Positions 8,431-18,109 are shown, counted from the stretch's first letter. The stretch is DNA of 64,000 nucleotides from Muribaculaceae bacterium (GCA_017409345.1 JAFQSX010000004.1:169870-233869), one strand, 5' to 3'. Numbers and translations: made by a program. The notes: generated from the sequence alone by a model not told the origin.

Positions 8431-9858
8431 CTATTTAGCGATTTCAGTTACACGAGTAATTCCTTGATAACTTATTGATTTTTGTGCGCGCAAATAATCC
8501 ATCATAAGATCAGAACATGGTTTATAAACATTCTCAAATGGATTTCGATGCTCAAATGTAACCATTGATGAAATATAACTATTCATTGCTACAACATATT
8601 CCTTATTCATGTCTAATTTCTTACCATTTTCATCAAACAGTTTTATACTTATCACTTTTTCAGGATTACTTTTGCTATAAGTTATAGTATATTTAATTCC
8701 AGAAACATAAGCGACTCGCAGTTCGTCAATACGACGACAATCGATCAATAAATCAGCCAATTCTTTGCCATTTAGTTTTACCAATACCGCTTCGTTGCCA
8801 AATGGGTCTAATCTCAATGCATCATCAACAGTCATAGGACCTACCGCCAAACTATCATAACGTACTCCTCCACTATTTTGCAATGCTACATCACACTTTA
8901 ATTGCGCACACAACGCATCGGTCATCATACATCCAAGTTCTTCATATTTAGTAAATGGAGTAGCCACCTGTGTGAGAACCTTTTTCAATTCGGGATTATT
9001 GCTATATTCTTTAACCATCGCAGCAATCTCACTATTTTCTTTATTATAATTTGCCACATTGATGAGTTTTGATGATTTCTCAATCACTTTTCCATTTTCC
9101 ACAACAAAAACCGACAATGTCGCACATTTCAATTTATTTTCGGCTTGCGTAATTAGCACTCCATTATGAATTTGATTATCACCTACTCGAGTATGCGAGT
9201 GTCCTCCGATAATTGCGTCATAATGAGGAAACTTGCGAGCAAAAACTGTATCATTTTCATATCCACAATGAGTTAACAAAATTTCCACATCACAGTGGTC
9301 GCGAAGCCATGAATACTTTGATATCGTTTCTATTTCATCGGGAAAATTTATTCCTTTGACATTGCTTGGATGGGTGTCAGGAACATTATTTGCGCCTGTT
9401 TGAACTATACCTAACACGCCTATTTTCACTCCATCTACTTCAAAAATTTTATATGGATAAGTAAATATTCGAAGAGAATCATGTTTCTCTATATTGGCAC
9501 ATAAATAAGGGAAGTTTGATTGAATTAACTGGGTCCTAAAACCATCTATTTTAGAATCAAATTCATGATTTCCTATTGTTGAAGCATTAAATCCCACAGC
9601 ATTCATCAACTGAGTCATCGGTCGAGATGGTTCGGCATGTTGATCATTTAGAGCATTTCCGGTGCGATTATCCCCTGCAGAAAAAATTAGCAAATCGGGA
9701 TAAACACCCCTCAAACTATCTACAATAGCAGCAAATTTAGGCATTCGCTCTATCGAAGCATGCATATCATTTACCGACAAAATTGCTATACTCTTTTTTT
9801 GCGCCGATACAAATGTCGCTATAAATAACACTAATACAAAAATCGAATATCTTTTCAT
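8431..9858 (-). CDS. Periplasmic 5'-nucleotidase / metallophosphatase (UshA-like)
   Basis: A 475-residue exported two-domain phosphohydrolase. A signal peptide (1-19, ending SAQ) leads into a calcineurin-like metallophosphoesterase domain with NDMH (metal-binding Asp and His), GDNRTGN, GNHEFD, the THCGYEND segment and GGHSHT. Residues about 300-470 form the 5'-nucleotidase C-terminal substrate domain, with LQNSGGVR and DPFGNEAV. Proteins of this kind remove phosphate from nucleotides in the periplasm for salvage. It is a single gene convergent with the glycosidase. The exact substrate is not readable. Confidence 0.88.
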   Translation of the reverse strand: MKRYSIFVLVLFIATFVSAQKKSIAILSVNDMHASIERMPKFAAIVDSLRGVYPDLLIFSAGDNRTGNALNDQHAEPSRPMTQLMNAVGFNASTIGNHEFDSKIDGFRTQLIQSNFPYLCANIEKHDSLRIFTYPYKIFEVDGVKIGVLGIVQTGANNVPDTHPSNVKGINFPDEIETISKYSWLRDHCDVEILLTHCGYENDTVFARKFPHYDAIIGGHSHTRVGDNQIHNGVLITQAENKLKCATLSVFVVENGKVIEKSSKLINVANYNKENSEIAAMVKEYSNNPELKKVLTQVATPFTKYEELGCMMTDALCAQLKCDVALQNSGGVRYDSLAVGPMTVDDALRLDPFGNEAVLVKLNGKELADLLIDCRRIDELRVAYVSGIKYTITYSKSNPEKVISIKLFDENGKKLDMNKEYVVAMNSYISSMVTFEHRNPFENVYKPCSDLMMDYLRAQKSISYQGITRVTEIAK

Positions 9859-10229
9859 ATTAAAAATTAATTTAGTTATACTTAAAGGGTTGAGGCAAAA
9901 TTTAAACTTTATCCTGACAAACGCGTTCCATAATTTTCAGTTTTAACTTCTTGATACGCCATAATGATTAGTTTATATTATTAATATTTAATTACTTTTT
10001 CTGCCTAATAATATCTTTATTTTTACAAATTTAATTCAAAATTTACTCTTTTTTTATCTTATAAGGACAAAATATTATCAAATAAAGACATTTCTAAATA
10101 TTTCAGTTATCAAACACGGACTTTTATTCCTCTCATCCATCTAAATATGAACGATTTACATCTACAAATCTCCTACTCTCATTTTTTTACCAAATTTAGC
10201 ATCACGCATTCTTTATTAATCAAATTTTA
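9859..10229. other. Divergent intergenic region, no gene seen
   Basis: About 370 AT-rich bases lie between the divergent nucleotidase and dipeptidase genes. I see no ORF, RNA or repeat of note, only the dipeptidase promoter at its right end. Confidence 0.6.
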
Positions 10230-10259
10230 TTGACAATTAAATTTTAAATAATACCTTTG
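10230..10259 (+). promoter_or_regulatory. Promoter of the VanX-like gene
   Basis: TTGAC at 10230-10234 and TACCTTTG at 10252-10259. The distance to the two candidate ATGs (10278 and 10302) favours 10302 as the start. Confidence 0.6.
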
Positions 10260-10301
10260 CATATATAATACCCCTTAATGCATATTAATCATTTCATCAT
10301 T

Positions 10302-11060
10302 ATGAATATTTCAAGAATAGCACTCCTTCTTTTACTTTGTTGCTCTATTTCATCAGCCACAAGCTACAGTAACCAACAAAAAGAAGTCAACTCAGCATCA
10401 TCCCCTATCGATACTATTACAAAAGTACAACCCGAAGAAAAAGCCATCACCGCAAGTGAATATGACCAGAAATTCATGGAAATGGGATTCGTCGATGTGC
10501 AGACTCTTGACTCTACAATCCAAGTAGATTTAAAATATTCTTCTACCGACAATTTTATGGGAATAAATATGTATGGCGATCTTCACAAGGCCTACCTTCG
10601 TCCCGAGATTGCCAATATGGTTGTAAAGGCTCAAAAACTCCTCAAAGAGATTAATCCTGAATATTCACTTGTGATATATGATGCTGCCCGCCCGTTGAGC
10701 GCACAACGCATGATGTATAACAAAGTGAAAGGCACTAAATTCAGCAAATATGTTGCAAAACCGGCAAAAGGTGGTGGGTATCACAACTATGGTTGCGCTG
10801 TTGACGTAACAATCATGCACAACGGCACCCCGCTCGACATGGGAGCCGAATTTGACGAATTCTCTACCCTATCCCACATCAACAACGAAAAATCAAACCT
10901 CAAAAAAGGCAAACTAAGCCAAGAAGCCTACGATAACCGCCGACTCCTACGCAAAGTAATGCGCAAAGCCGGCTTCCACACCTACCGCTGTGAATGGTGG
11001 CACTTCCAACACTACACTAAAAAATATATGCGTAGCCACTTCAAGTCGATTGATTTTTAA
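10302..11060 (+). CDS. D-Ala-D-Ala dipeptidase, VanX/DdpX family (M15D)
   Basis: A periplasmic zinc peptidase related to VanX, which splits D-alanyl-D-alanine. From the second ATG the protein opens with a clean signal peptide (MNISRIALLLLLCC...SSA); the upstream ATG at 10278 would add eight residues. The family signature is complete: DLKYSSTDNFMG, YDAARPLSAQ, the zinc motif YHNYGCAVDV (His and Asp ligands) and EWWHF (catalytic Glu and third zinc His) near the C-terminus. With no van genes nearby, I infer a role in recycling D-Ala-D-Ala from peptidoglycan rather than glycopeptide resistance. Confidence 0.88.
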   Translation: MNISRIALLLLLCCSISSATSYSNQQKEVNSASSPIDTITKVQPEEKAITASEYDQKFMEMGFVDVQTLDSTIQVDLKYSSTDNFMGINMYGDLHKAYLRPEIANMVVKAQKLLKEINPEYSLVIYDAARPLSAQRMMYNKVKGTKFSKYVAKPAKGGGYHNYGCAVDVTIMHNGTPLDMGAEFDEFSTLSHINNEKSNLKKGKLSQEAYDNRRLLRKVMRKAGFHTYRCEWWHFQHYTKKYMRSHFKSIDF

Positions 11061-11110
11061 GCGATCACAAACTTTAATCAATAAAAAAAACGAACAAATA
11101 ATTATTAAAA

Positions 11111-11155
11111 CTCTAATGTGCCAACCACGAGGCACAATGAGATTATTGTTTTCAT
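11111..11155 (+). terminator. Terminator after the VanX-like gene
   Basis: An imperfect stem with core TGTGCC/GGCACA and flanking CTC/GAG, followed by ATTATTGTTTT. Confidence 0.5.
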
Positions 11156-11159
11156 AAAA

Positions 11160-11196
11160 AGAATGTTACTATACCACGAAGGTACGGTAACATTCT
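11160..11196 (-). terminator. Terminator of the TerB operon
   Basis: A 10-bp stem AGAATGTTAC/GTAACATTCT with an inner TACC/GGTA pair. On the minus strand it runs into a T tract, just after the end of the gene at 11219. Confidence 0.65.
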
Positions 11197-11218
11197 CTAT
11201 GCGTAAAAGACAAGAAAA

Positions 11219-11623
11219 TTACTTATAATATTCTATATAAGTATTTCTATCAAACATATCTAAACGACATTTGACAATTTCGTCATTTTCTACATATAAT
11301 GTAATTCCATAATCAGACATATCAAAACAACTCCATCCAAAAGGAGTTTGTGCCATAACTTCATATCCTCTAAGTTTTATTTGATTTTCAGCTTTGCAAA
11401 CTACTCTCATCGGTTTTGGGCTCATTTGATAATTATCTCCCCACAATGGGTGATTCCCATCTAAGTTGAGAATTGCGACAATAAAACCGTCTCCGTCTAC
11501 AAGTTTATAACCTTTGCATCCATTAATGTTTTCTTCAATTCTAACGGCACGATTACAAATTTGCAAACCTCTAACAGGCTGCCCATTCTCAAATCTTTGA
11601 TGTGAAGACGATTCAAATATCAT
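11219..11623 (-). CDS. Hypothetical protein (last gene of TerB operon)
   Basis: A 134-residue protein that I do not recognise. No signal peptide or membrane segment is visible. It looks like a compact beta-rich domain with several Cys and Trp residues (LWGDNYQM, FGWSCFDM). It starts 12 bases after the TerB-like gene ends, so the two are co-transcribed. An effector or partner role next to the TerB domain is possible but not shown. Confidence 0.6.
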   Translation of the reverse strand: MIFESSSHQRFENGQPVRGLQICNRAVRIEENINGCKGYKLVDGDGFIVAILNLDGNHPLWGDNYQMSPKPMRVVCKAENQIKLRGYEVMAQTPFGWSCFDMSDYGITLYVENDEIVKCRLDMFDRNTYIEYYK

Positions 11624-11635
11624 AAGAAGAAAGAA

Positions 11636-12007
11636 TTAATGAGAACTCCAATATTCGTTTGCTTCTGCAATTGTCATTGTAGGGAATCCTGCCAATGTAG
11701 AAGTCAGTTGCCACAATTTCATTTCTGATTCGTCAATATCTCCATCACAAACCATTATAGTAGACAAATATCCACAAACAAATTTCTTTTGCTCTTCATT
11801 CATTGCAGATAAGGTTGCCAACATCGTTGTTGGTTCCATTGCATCAGCCAAAGCTAAAATCAACTTTGTTTCATCTCCTACTATCCCAAATTCTTGAAGA
11901 CCTATTGCAATCACTTTTAATTCTTCAGGATCAATTTTTCCATCGGCGGCAGCCATTGCTTTTCCAGCTTTTACTGCAGCCGCAAGTTGTAATCTATTTA
12001 ATTCCAT
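11636..12007 (-). CDS. TerB-family (tellurite-resistance-like) protein
   Basis: A 123-residue all-helical protein. Two acidic loops have the TerB look: AAADGKIDPEELKVI near the N-terminus and VCDGDIDESEMKLW near residues 87-100, each a D-G-x-I-x-x-x-E repeat. TerB domains bind metal ions or act as docking modules in stress and phage-response systems. It is flanked by unknown genes on both sides in one operon (15 and 12 base gaps). No TerC, TerD or TerZ genes are near, so tellurite resistance should not be assumed. Confidence 0.72.
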   Translation of the reverse strand: MELNRLQLAAAVKAGKAMAAADGKIDPEELKVIAIGLQEFGIVGDETKLILALADAMEPTTMLATLSAMNEEQKKFVCGYLSTIMVCDGDIDESEMKLWQLTSTLAGFPTMTIAEANEYWSSH

Positions 12008-12022
12008 AAATAAAAATATTAG

Positions 12023-12478
12023 TTATATTGATAGTTCTATTAATGTTTCTGGTGAGTATACTTTAAAACTCATTTTTACAACCGTCCCATTTTCGGTAAA
12101 CATGCTCATACATAATGGTTCCTTATCCTTGAAATACTTTTCATGGCGAGTATATTGTACTACCATTGGAAAAGTGCTAAACATAATGTCGTTAATATTC
12201 GTTTGCTCAGGTAAAACAACTGCAATATATCTATCATGAAGTGTCATGACCATATCAAATGATGCAGATGAATCTAAAATTTCAGAAAGATTGTTGCATT
12301 CTATAGATACTCGCAAGTTATCTTGAGCAATAGAGTTTTTTTCTATTGCTCTTACTTTAATATTCATAGATGTATGCCCTTTTTTGACAAGTTTCCCACT
12401 TTGGTATATCTCATAGGAATTTGGTGAGAAATCCAAACTTTCTAATAAAAAAACTTGAAAAGGAGTAAGTTGATCCAT
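12023..12478 (-). CDS. Hypothetical protein (first gene of TerB operon)
   Basis: A 151-residue cytoplasmic protein of unknown family. The composition suggests mostly beta strands (alternating hydrophobics such as FDMVMTLHDRYIAVVLP). It has no signal peptide and no recognisable catalytic motif. It is the promoter-proximal gene of a three-gene operon with a TerB-like protein. The promoter in front carries an (AT)9 repeat. Confidence 0.6.
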   Translation of the reverse strand: MDQLTPFQVFLLESLDFSPNSYEIYQSGKLVKKGHTSMNIKVRAIEKNSIAQDNLRVSIECNNLSEILDSSASFDMVMTLHDRYIAVVLPEQTNINDIMFSTFPMVVQYTRHEKYFKDKEPLCMSMFTENGTVVKMSFKVYSPETLIELSI

Positions 12479-12509
12479 TTGATAAATACATGAGTTAATA
12501 TTAAAATTG

Positions 12510-12538
12510 GTGCGAATATATATATATATATATCCAAA
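12510..12538 (-). promoter_or_regulatory. Putative TerB-operon promoter with (AT)9 spacer
   Basis: On the minus strand TTTG (12538-12535) is followed by a 9-unit AT dinucleotide tract (12516-12533) and then TATATTCG (12517-12510), a -7 box with one mismatch to TAnnTTTG. The repeat fills the spacer, so gain or loss of a unit would move the two boxes by 2 bases. Confidence 0.4.
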
Positions 12539-12681
12539 TATTTTGATATGTTTTTAAGCACAAATCCCCAATTAGCCCCAAAATATAAGTTTTACACCAT
12601 TTGTAAAGCACTTATTAAAAATTGATGGAAAGAATAGTTTTTGCAATAGATTTATTTTTATATAAGAATAAATTCCTATAT

Positions 12682-12718
12682 AAAAAAAATCCCACCCTTG
12701 GGAATCAAGAGTGGGATT
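12682..12718 (-). terminator. Terminator of carB
   Basis: An 8-bp stem AATCCCAC/GTGGGATT (12689-12696 with 12711-12718). On the minus strand a run of eight T follows. Confidence 0.8.
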
Positions 12719-12742
12719 TATATTGAATTATTTATTATTCAA

Positions 12743-15700
12743 TTAATATTCGCTCCAGGCGGCGATGTTGATGTCTTCGATTGGTTTGTTGATGAAGGCA
12801 CGGATATATGCGGCGGCAAGGCGGGCGTTGGTCAACAATGGAATGTTGTGGTCGATTGCCGAGCGACGAATGCGATAGCCGTTGGTCAACTCACGTTTGC
12901 TATGGTTCTTAGGAATGTTGATTACCATATCAATGTGGTGGTTGGCAATGAGGTCGAGGATATTTTCACCCTCTTCATCGGGCCAACAAACAGGAGAAAC
13001 TTTCACGCCGTTTGATTCGAGGAATTTGGCTGTTCCTTCGGTTGCATAAAGTTTGTAGCCTGCTTCGTCGAGCATTTGACAGCAGTCGAGCATATCCACT
13101 TTACCACGCACGTCGCCCGATGACACGAGCACCGCTTTATCTTTGCTTGGCACACGATGACCAACCGAAATCATTGCGTTCAACAATGCTTCGTCGAAGT
13201 CGGCGCCCAAGCAACCTACTTCACCTGTCGACGACATATCTACGCCAAGCACAGGGTCGGCTTTGTGGAGACGTGCAAACGAGAATTGCGATGCCTTGAT
13301 GCCGATGTAGTCGATATCGAATGTTGATGTATCGGCTTTTTCTACAGGTTCATTAAGCATGATGCGAGTTGCAGTCTCGATAAAGTTGCGTTTGAGGATT
13401 TTTGAAACGAATGGGAAACTACGTGATGCACGCAAGTTACATTCGATAACTTTCACATCATTGTTTTTAGCAAGGTATTGGATATTGAAAGGACCTGAGA
13501 TGTTGAGTTCTTTCGCAATCTTCTTACTGATGCGCTTGATGCGACGTGCTGTTTCCATATATATCTTTTGAGCAGGGAACACGAGAGTGGCGTCGCCTGA
13601 GTGTACGCCGGCAAACTCGATGTGCTCAGAGATTGCATATTCGATGACTTCGCCATTGCGTGCCACTGCGTCAAATTCGATTTCTTTGGCGTTTTGAAGG
13701 AATTCGGTCACCACAACAGGGAATTCTTTCGACACCTTGGCTGCAGCTCCGAGGAATTGGTGCATTGACTCATAGTCGTAGCACACGTTCATTGCCGCAC
13801 CCGAAAGCACATAACTTGGGCGAATCAATACGGGGAAGCCCACTTCGGCCACAAATTGGTCGATTTCATCAAAGCTGGTCAACTCTTTCCAACGTGGTTG
13901 GTCAATGCCGAGACTATCGAGCATAGCCGAGAATTTGTGACGGTTTTCGGCACGGTCGATGCAGATGGGCGATGTGCCAAGCACAGGCACATGGCGACGA
14001 TAAAGTTTCATCGCAAGGTTGTTAGGAATTTGACCACCTACCGACACGATAACGCCGCGTGGAGTTTCGAGGTCGATAACGTCGAGCACACGTTCGAAGC
14101 TCAACTCGTCGAAGTAGAGACGGTCGCACATGTCATAGTCGGTCGAAACGGTTTCGGGGTTATAGTTAATCATGATTGATTTATAACCGAGCTTGCGACA
14201 AGTGTTCACAGCGTTAACCGAACACCAGTCAAACTCTACCGAACTACCGATGCGATAAGCTCCAGAGCCGAGTACCACAATATTTTTGCCTGAGTTATAA
14301 TCGTAAGGAATTTGGTGAGCATCGGCACCGTATGTTACATATAGGTAATTTGTCAATTCGGGATATTCCGAAGCGACGGTGTTGATGCGACACACTTTAG
14401 GAGTAACATTGAGGTTTTTACGATGTTCACGCACGCGCAACACTTCAGCTTCGTATGTAGAGCTTGGATTTTCTACATAACGAGCGATTTGGAAGTCGCT
14501 AAATCCGAGGCGTTTTGCTTCGGCAAGCACTTCGGCGGGAAGCTCCTCAATCTTTTCATAAGTGCCAAGCACCTTAGTGTAGTCGACGATATTTTTGAGG
14601 CGTGACAAGAACCATGGGTCGATTTTTGTCAATTCTTCAATACGTTCTACAGTATATCCTTGTTCAAGGGCTTGAGCTATTGCAAAAATACGCAAGTCGG
14701 TTGGGTGTGACAAAGCATGGTCGAGGTCGTCAAATTCGATGTCGCGGTTTCCTACAAAACCGTGCATGCCTTGACCTATCATGCGAAGACCCTTTTGAAT
14801 GATTTCTTCGAATGATTTACCAATCGACATGATTTCGCCTACCGACTTCATTGAAGAACCGATTTCGCGATCCACACCTGCAAATTTGGTGAGGTCCCAA
14901 CGAGGAATCTTCACAATCATATAATCAACCGACGGAGCAACGTAAGCCGAGTTTGGTGTACCCATCTCACCGATTTGGTCGAGAGTGTAACCAAGAGCGA
15001 GCTTAGCAGCCACAAATGCCAAAGGATAACCCGATGCTTTAGAAGCCAAAGCCGAGCTACGGCTCAAGCGGGCATTGATTTCGATGATACGATAATCGTT
15101 TGTTTCGGCATTGAATGCATATTGAATGTTACATTCACCCACGATACCAATGTGGCGCACCACTTTGATGGCGATTTCTTGCAACATGCTTATTTGCTCT
15201 TGTGTCAACGACACGATGGGAGCCACCACGATTGATTCACCGGTGTGAATGCCAAGTGGGTCGAAATTTTCCATTGGCACCACTGTGAAGCAATGGTCGT
15301 TTTTATCGCGTATTACTTCAAATTCGATTTCTTTCCAACCTTTCAACGACTCTTCAACAAGAATTTGTTTTGAGTGAGCGAGAGCGCTTTCGCAAAGAGT
15401 GTGAAACTCTTCATCGTTGGCACAGATACCCGAGCCAAGACCACCGAGAGCATAAGCCGAGCGCACCATCACAGGGAAACCGATGCGATGAGCCACCGCC
15501 TTAGCGTCGTCCATTGTCTCTACCGCTTGCGAGATAGGAGTCTTAGCCTCAATCTCATCAAGTTTTTTCACGAAGAGGTCGCGGTCCTCAGTTATCATAA
15601 TAGCCTCAACCGATGTGCCGAGCACCTTCACACCATGGCGTTCGAGAGTGCCATTGAGATAAAGTTCGGTACCGCAGTTCAAAGCAGTTTGACCACCAAA

Positions 15701-15961
15701 TGCCAAAAGAATGCCATCAGGTTTTTCCTTTTTAATCACTTCCTCAACGAAATAAGGAGTAATTGGGAGGAAATAAACTTGATCGGCAACACCTTCCGAT
15801 GTTTGAATCGTAGCAATATTAGGGTTGATAAGCACTGTAGCAATACCCTCTTCGCGGAGAGCCTTTAATGCTTGAGAACCAGAGTAGTCAAATTCGCCGG
15901 CTTGGCCAATTTTCAAGGCACCAGAGCCGAGTAGTAATACTTTTTTAATTCCGTCGATCAT
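12743..15961 (-). CDS. carB: Carbamoyl-phosphate synthase large subunit CarB
   Basis: The 1072-residue synthase makes carbamoyl phosphate from bicarbonate, ATP and ammonia (from CarA) for pyrimidine and arginine synthesis. Both ATP-grasp halves are present: the first opens with KVLLLGSGALKIGQAGEFDYSG, and the second starts near residue 555 with VLGSGAYRIGSSVEFDW. The C-terminal MGS-like allosteric domain (about 935-1060) is intact. The small subunit carA is not adjacent, and carB has its own promoter and terminator, so expression must be matched in trans. GC is clearly higher here than in the flanking unknown operons, which suits a core gene. Confidence 0.97.
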   Translation of the reverse strand: MIDGIKKVLLLGSGALKIGQAGEFDYSGSQALKALREEGIATVLINPNIATIQTSEGVADQVYFLPITPYFVEEVIKKEKPDGILLAFGGQTALNCGTELYLNGTLERHGVKVLGTSVEAIMITEDRDLFVKKLDEIEAKTPISQAVETMDDAKAVAHRIGFPVMVRSAYALGGLGSGICANDEEFHTLCESALAHSKQILVEESLKGWKEIEFEVIRDKNDHCFTVVPMENFDPLGIHTGESIVVAPIVSLTQEQISMLQEIAIKVVRHIGIVGECNIQYAFNAETNDYRIIEINARLSRSSALASKASGYPLAFVAAKLALGYTLDQIGEMGTPNSAYVAPSVDYMIVKIPRWDLTKFAGVDREIGSSMKSVGEIMSIGKSFEEIIQKGLRMIGQGMHGFVGNRDIEFDDLDHALSHPTDLRIFAIAQALEQGYTVERIEELTKIDPWFLSRLKNIVDYTKVLGTYEKIEELPAEVLAEAKRLGFSDFQIARYVENPSSTYEAEVLRVREHRKNLNVTPKVCRINTVASEYPELTNYLYVTYGADAHQIPYDYNSGKNIVVLGSGAYRIGSSVEFDWCSVNAVNTCRKLGYKSIMINYNPETVSTDYDMCDRLYFDELSFERVLDVIDLETPRGVIVSVGGQIPNNLAMKLYRRHVPVLGTSPICIDRAENRHKFSAMLDSLGIDQPRWKELTSFDEIDQFVAEVGFPVLIRPSYVLSGAAMNVCYDYESMHQFLGAAAKVSKEFPVVVTEFLQNAKEIEFDAVARNGEVIEYAISEHIEFAGVHSGDATLVFPAQKIYMETARRIKRISKKIAKELNISGPFNIQYLAKNNDVKVIECNLRASRSFPFVSKILKRNFIETATRIMLNEPVEKADTSTFDIDYIGIKASQFSFARLHKADPVLGVDMSSTGEVGCLGADFDEALLNAMISVGHRVPSKDKAVLVSSGDVRGKVDMLDCCQMLDEAGYKLYATEGTAKFLESNGVKVSPVCWPDEEGENILDLIANHHIDMVINIPKNHSKRELTNGYRIRRSAIDHNIPLLTNARLAAAYIRAFINKPIEDINIAAWSEY

Positions 15962-15980
15962 ATTTTTGCAAAATTTCTTG

Positions 15981-15988
15981 CAAAGGTA
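15981..15988 (-). promoter_or_regulatory. -7 box of carB
   Basis: TACCTTTG on the minus strand, 19 bases before the ATG, giving a very short leader. I see no pyrimidine-sensing RNA. Confidence 0.6.
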
Positions 15989-16189
15989 ATAAATCTCAAG
16001 CGAAAATCACGCAGATAATAGCAACTTTTTACACTACCCTATCACAGTTTTTTCTATATTGTTTAATACGTCTCACATAGACTGTCCTGGATTATTTTAG
16101 ACAGAATGCCAGAATGGAACATAATGACATATAAACATTTATTGTTTTAGAAATTGAGACATAGGTACATAAGCACAGATTTTGATAGT

Positions 16190-16225
16190 CAAAAACAAAA
16201 CCACTCGACTTTAAATGCCGAGTGG
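16190..16225 (-). terminator. Terminator of the 16.3-19.3 kb operon
   Basis: A 7-bp stem CCACTCG/CGAGTGG (16201-16207 with 16219-16225). On the minus strand it is followed by TTTTGTTTTT. The rest of the 15989-16338 gap holds nothing I can identify. Confidence 0.65.
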
Positions 16226-16338
16226 CTATATATGCGGGTTAAAGATGTTTACCGAAGTCGATTGCGACCGACAAAACAACCAAAGCCCATAATCAACGGC
16301 ACATCAAAGTATGTCTATCGTAAAAGATAGTTATGCAA

Positions 16339-17397
16339 TCAATTATCTATTGAGGTAAGTTTCCCGTTTTCAAAATACAAATATGAACCTAATCCATAAA
16401 CCCATTGTTCGTGAACTCCCCAAGAGCCTGTAGATTTATTGATTTCAGTAGGTTTTCCCCAAGCCTCTTCGCACATTTTTTTAGTAAAGCCAATTTTTAC
16501 TCTACCTTCAATAATTAGCTTACCATTAGTTTTTCCATAGGTGCGAATCATCTTTTGTTCCCACTCTTTTTTCTCTTGTTGAGACTTAACAAATTCATCG
16601 TAGTTTTCAAAAGAATTAAGATAATAACTTGTAAAACAATCTGGGATAGAATCAGATGATAATAAATATCCTAAGCCTTTATAGTTCTGACTATCTATTA
16701 GTGTTATATCTTTGATAGTCCAAACTAAGTTTTCAGGAATTGAGGTTAATGGTTCTCCTGAGGAAATATCATAAACTATGTAGTTACCACCAAGAGATTT
16801 ATTTTCAGGGTACTTGTTTACGAGTTTAGTTCCAATGAGTCTTTGCCTACATTTTTCGTAATATCCAAGAATCATAAATTCCATAGTATTATAAAATTCG
16901 GCTCGTCTAATAAGTTTCTTATTAGAGTCATATTCATCGTTGGTTAAAGCAATATCTAAATAATGATTTGTAGGATATTTTTCATTTTTGACAATAAGAT
17001 AGAAATGACCTGTACGATAAGTATAAAAGTCTGAATCAAAAATTGAATCAACACCAACAATATCAAATACTTCATTATCAAATGAACCAAATTTGGAATT
17101 ATATATAGTAAAGCGAGTGTCAGGATTTACAACTTTTTCATTATTAAACATAGTCGAAGGCTTTGAATTGTATAGAGTTGGACCTGTGTCTAACCCTAAA
17201 CTACTTGTTCTTTGCTGTGGTATGATTTGAACCTTTTGACCAACGAGAGATGGCAAATTACTACGAGTTATGTTTTCAAGACTATCATAAGGCATGATTA
17301 CTCGTTCTTCAACCTTTGGAGAAATTGTTAATGTTCCAATTTGAGCAAATGCAGATGAAGTAGTAAATATAAGTAAAAATAAAAACTGAAATCTCAT
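16339..17397 (-). CDS. Exported protein with BamE/SmpA-like C-terminal repeat
   Basis: A 352-residue protein with a signal peptide (1-18, FAQ cleavage site) and no lipobox. The bulk is unknown. The last 60 residues read like a SmpA/OmlA-type module: IGFTKKMCEEAWGKP, then a gap, EQWVYG and YLYFENGKL, the pattern in which a G-x-x-x-x-x-V segment is followed by W-G-x-P and a WxY strand. In BamE this fold works in outer-membrane assembly; here it may only be a shared fold. It is the last gene of a five-gene operon of unknown proteins. Confidence 0.55.
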   Translation of the reverse strand: MRFQFLFLLIFTTSSAFAQIGTLTISPKVEERVIMPYDSLENITRSNLPSLVGQKVQIIPQQRTSSLGLDTGPTLYNSKPSTMFNNEKVVNPDTRFTIYNSKFGSFDNEVFDIVGVDSIFDSDFYTYRTGHFYLIVKNEKYPTNHYLDIALTNDEYDSNKKLIRRAEFYNTMEFMILGYYEKCRQRLIGTKLVNKYPENKSLGGNYIVYDISSGEPLTSIPENLVWTIKDITLIDSQNYKGLGYLLSSDSIPDCFTSYYLNSFENYDEFVKSQQEKKEWEQKMIRTYGKTNGKLIIEGRVKIGFTKKMCEEAWGKPTEINKSTGSWGVHEQWVYGLGSYLYFENGKLTSIDN

Positions 17398-17422
17398 ATT
17401 TTATAAATTAGAATTGTGTTAT

Positions 17423-18109
17423 TTAATCGAAAGTTATTCCATCAGACGTAGAACTACCTTTGGGTCTTAGTCTGATGTGATTGTGAATACCAAAAACATG
17501 TTTAGTGCGAACATCATCTTCGTCGGGTTCAAGATAAATCTCGTAACCGTTTTCTTCTGCATATTCGATTGCATCGCACATTTCAGTCTCATCTATCGGA
17601 GCATCAAAGCCGTGTTCAGCATCAACTCCGTCAGCAATTGTAAACATATAATCCATTTCGGGAGTGCGTTCAATATTTTCATAGTCGCCTTTGTATTCGA
17701 GAAATGCAAGACGATATTCATTGAGAATACGTTTTCCTTTACGATGTTTCATCTGCAAGGAATCAACATGATAGTTTTCCTCAAGCCAAGCAATGAAACG
17801 ATTCTTAAAATCGAAACTACTGCCCGACAAATGATCGAACACTTGAATAAGATGATATAGCAGTGAGTCGGGAATGCCCTCAATGGTTTTCCACCCTTTC
17901 AACCCCATGTGTTCTACCATACCGGCTTTATCCAATGTATAATCCCAGGAAGTAAGACAATTTACCCAATGAATTTCAGCATAACGCAAATAAATTTCCG
18001 TCCATGACAATTCTTCTTCCGACTTATTGATGTAAGTGCAGAAGTCTTGAAGCCAAGGATATTGTTTGAAGCAATCAAATACTGCTTCTTCTTGCGTTTT
18101 TTGAGCCAT
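17423..18109 (-). CDS. Hypothetical protein
   Basis: About 228 residues from the ATG at 18109, which lies 2 bases after the stop of the upstream gene; a longer frame (start 18130) would overlap it. Rich in Trp, Tyr and acidic residues (EELSWTEIYLRYAEIHWVNCLTSW cut here for length). No signal peptide or membrane segment. I do not recognise the family. It is translationally close to its neighbours, so the operon probably encodes one functional set. Confidence 0.6.
   Translation of the reverse strand: MAQKTQEEAVFDCFKQYPWLQDFCTYINKSEEELSWTEIYLRYAEIHWVNCLTSWDYTLDKAGMVEHMGLKGWKTIEGIPDSLLYHLIQVFDHLSGSSFDFKNRFIAWLEENYHVDSLQMKHRKGKRILNEYRLAFLEYKGDYENIERTPEMDYMFTIADGVDAEHGFDAPIDETEMCDAIEYAEENGYEIYLEPDEDDVRTKHVFGIHNHIRLRPKGSSTSDGITFD

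Noticed and set aside
10302-11060. Glycopeptide resistance cluster
   Set aside because: The VanX-like dipeptidase has no VanH or VanA ligase nearby and carries an export signal, unlike resistance VanX.
11636-12007. Tellurite resistance operon
   Set aside because: Only a TerB-like domain is present. TerC, TerD and TerZ partners are missing, so a tellurite role is not supported.
15374-15868. 164-residue ORF on the plus strand opposite carB
   Set aside because: It is antisense to a fully conserved enzyme, has no domain pattern and no promoter. It is a codon-bias shadow.
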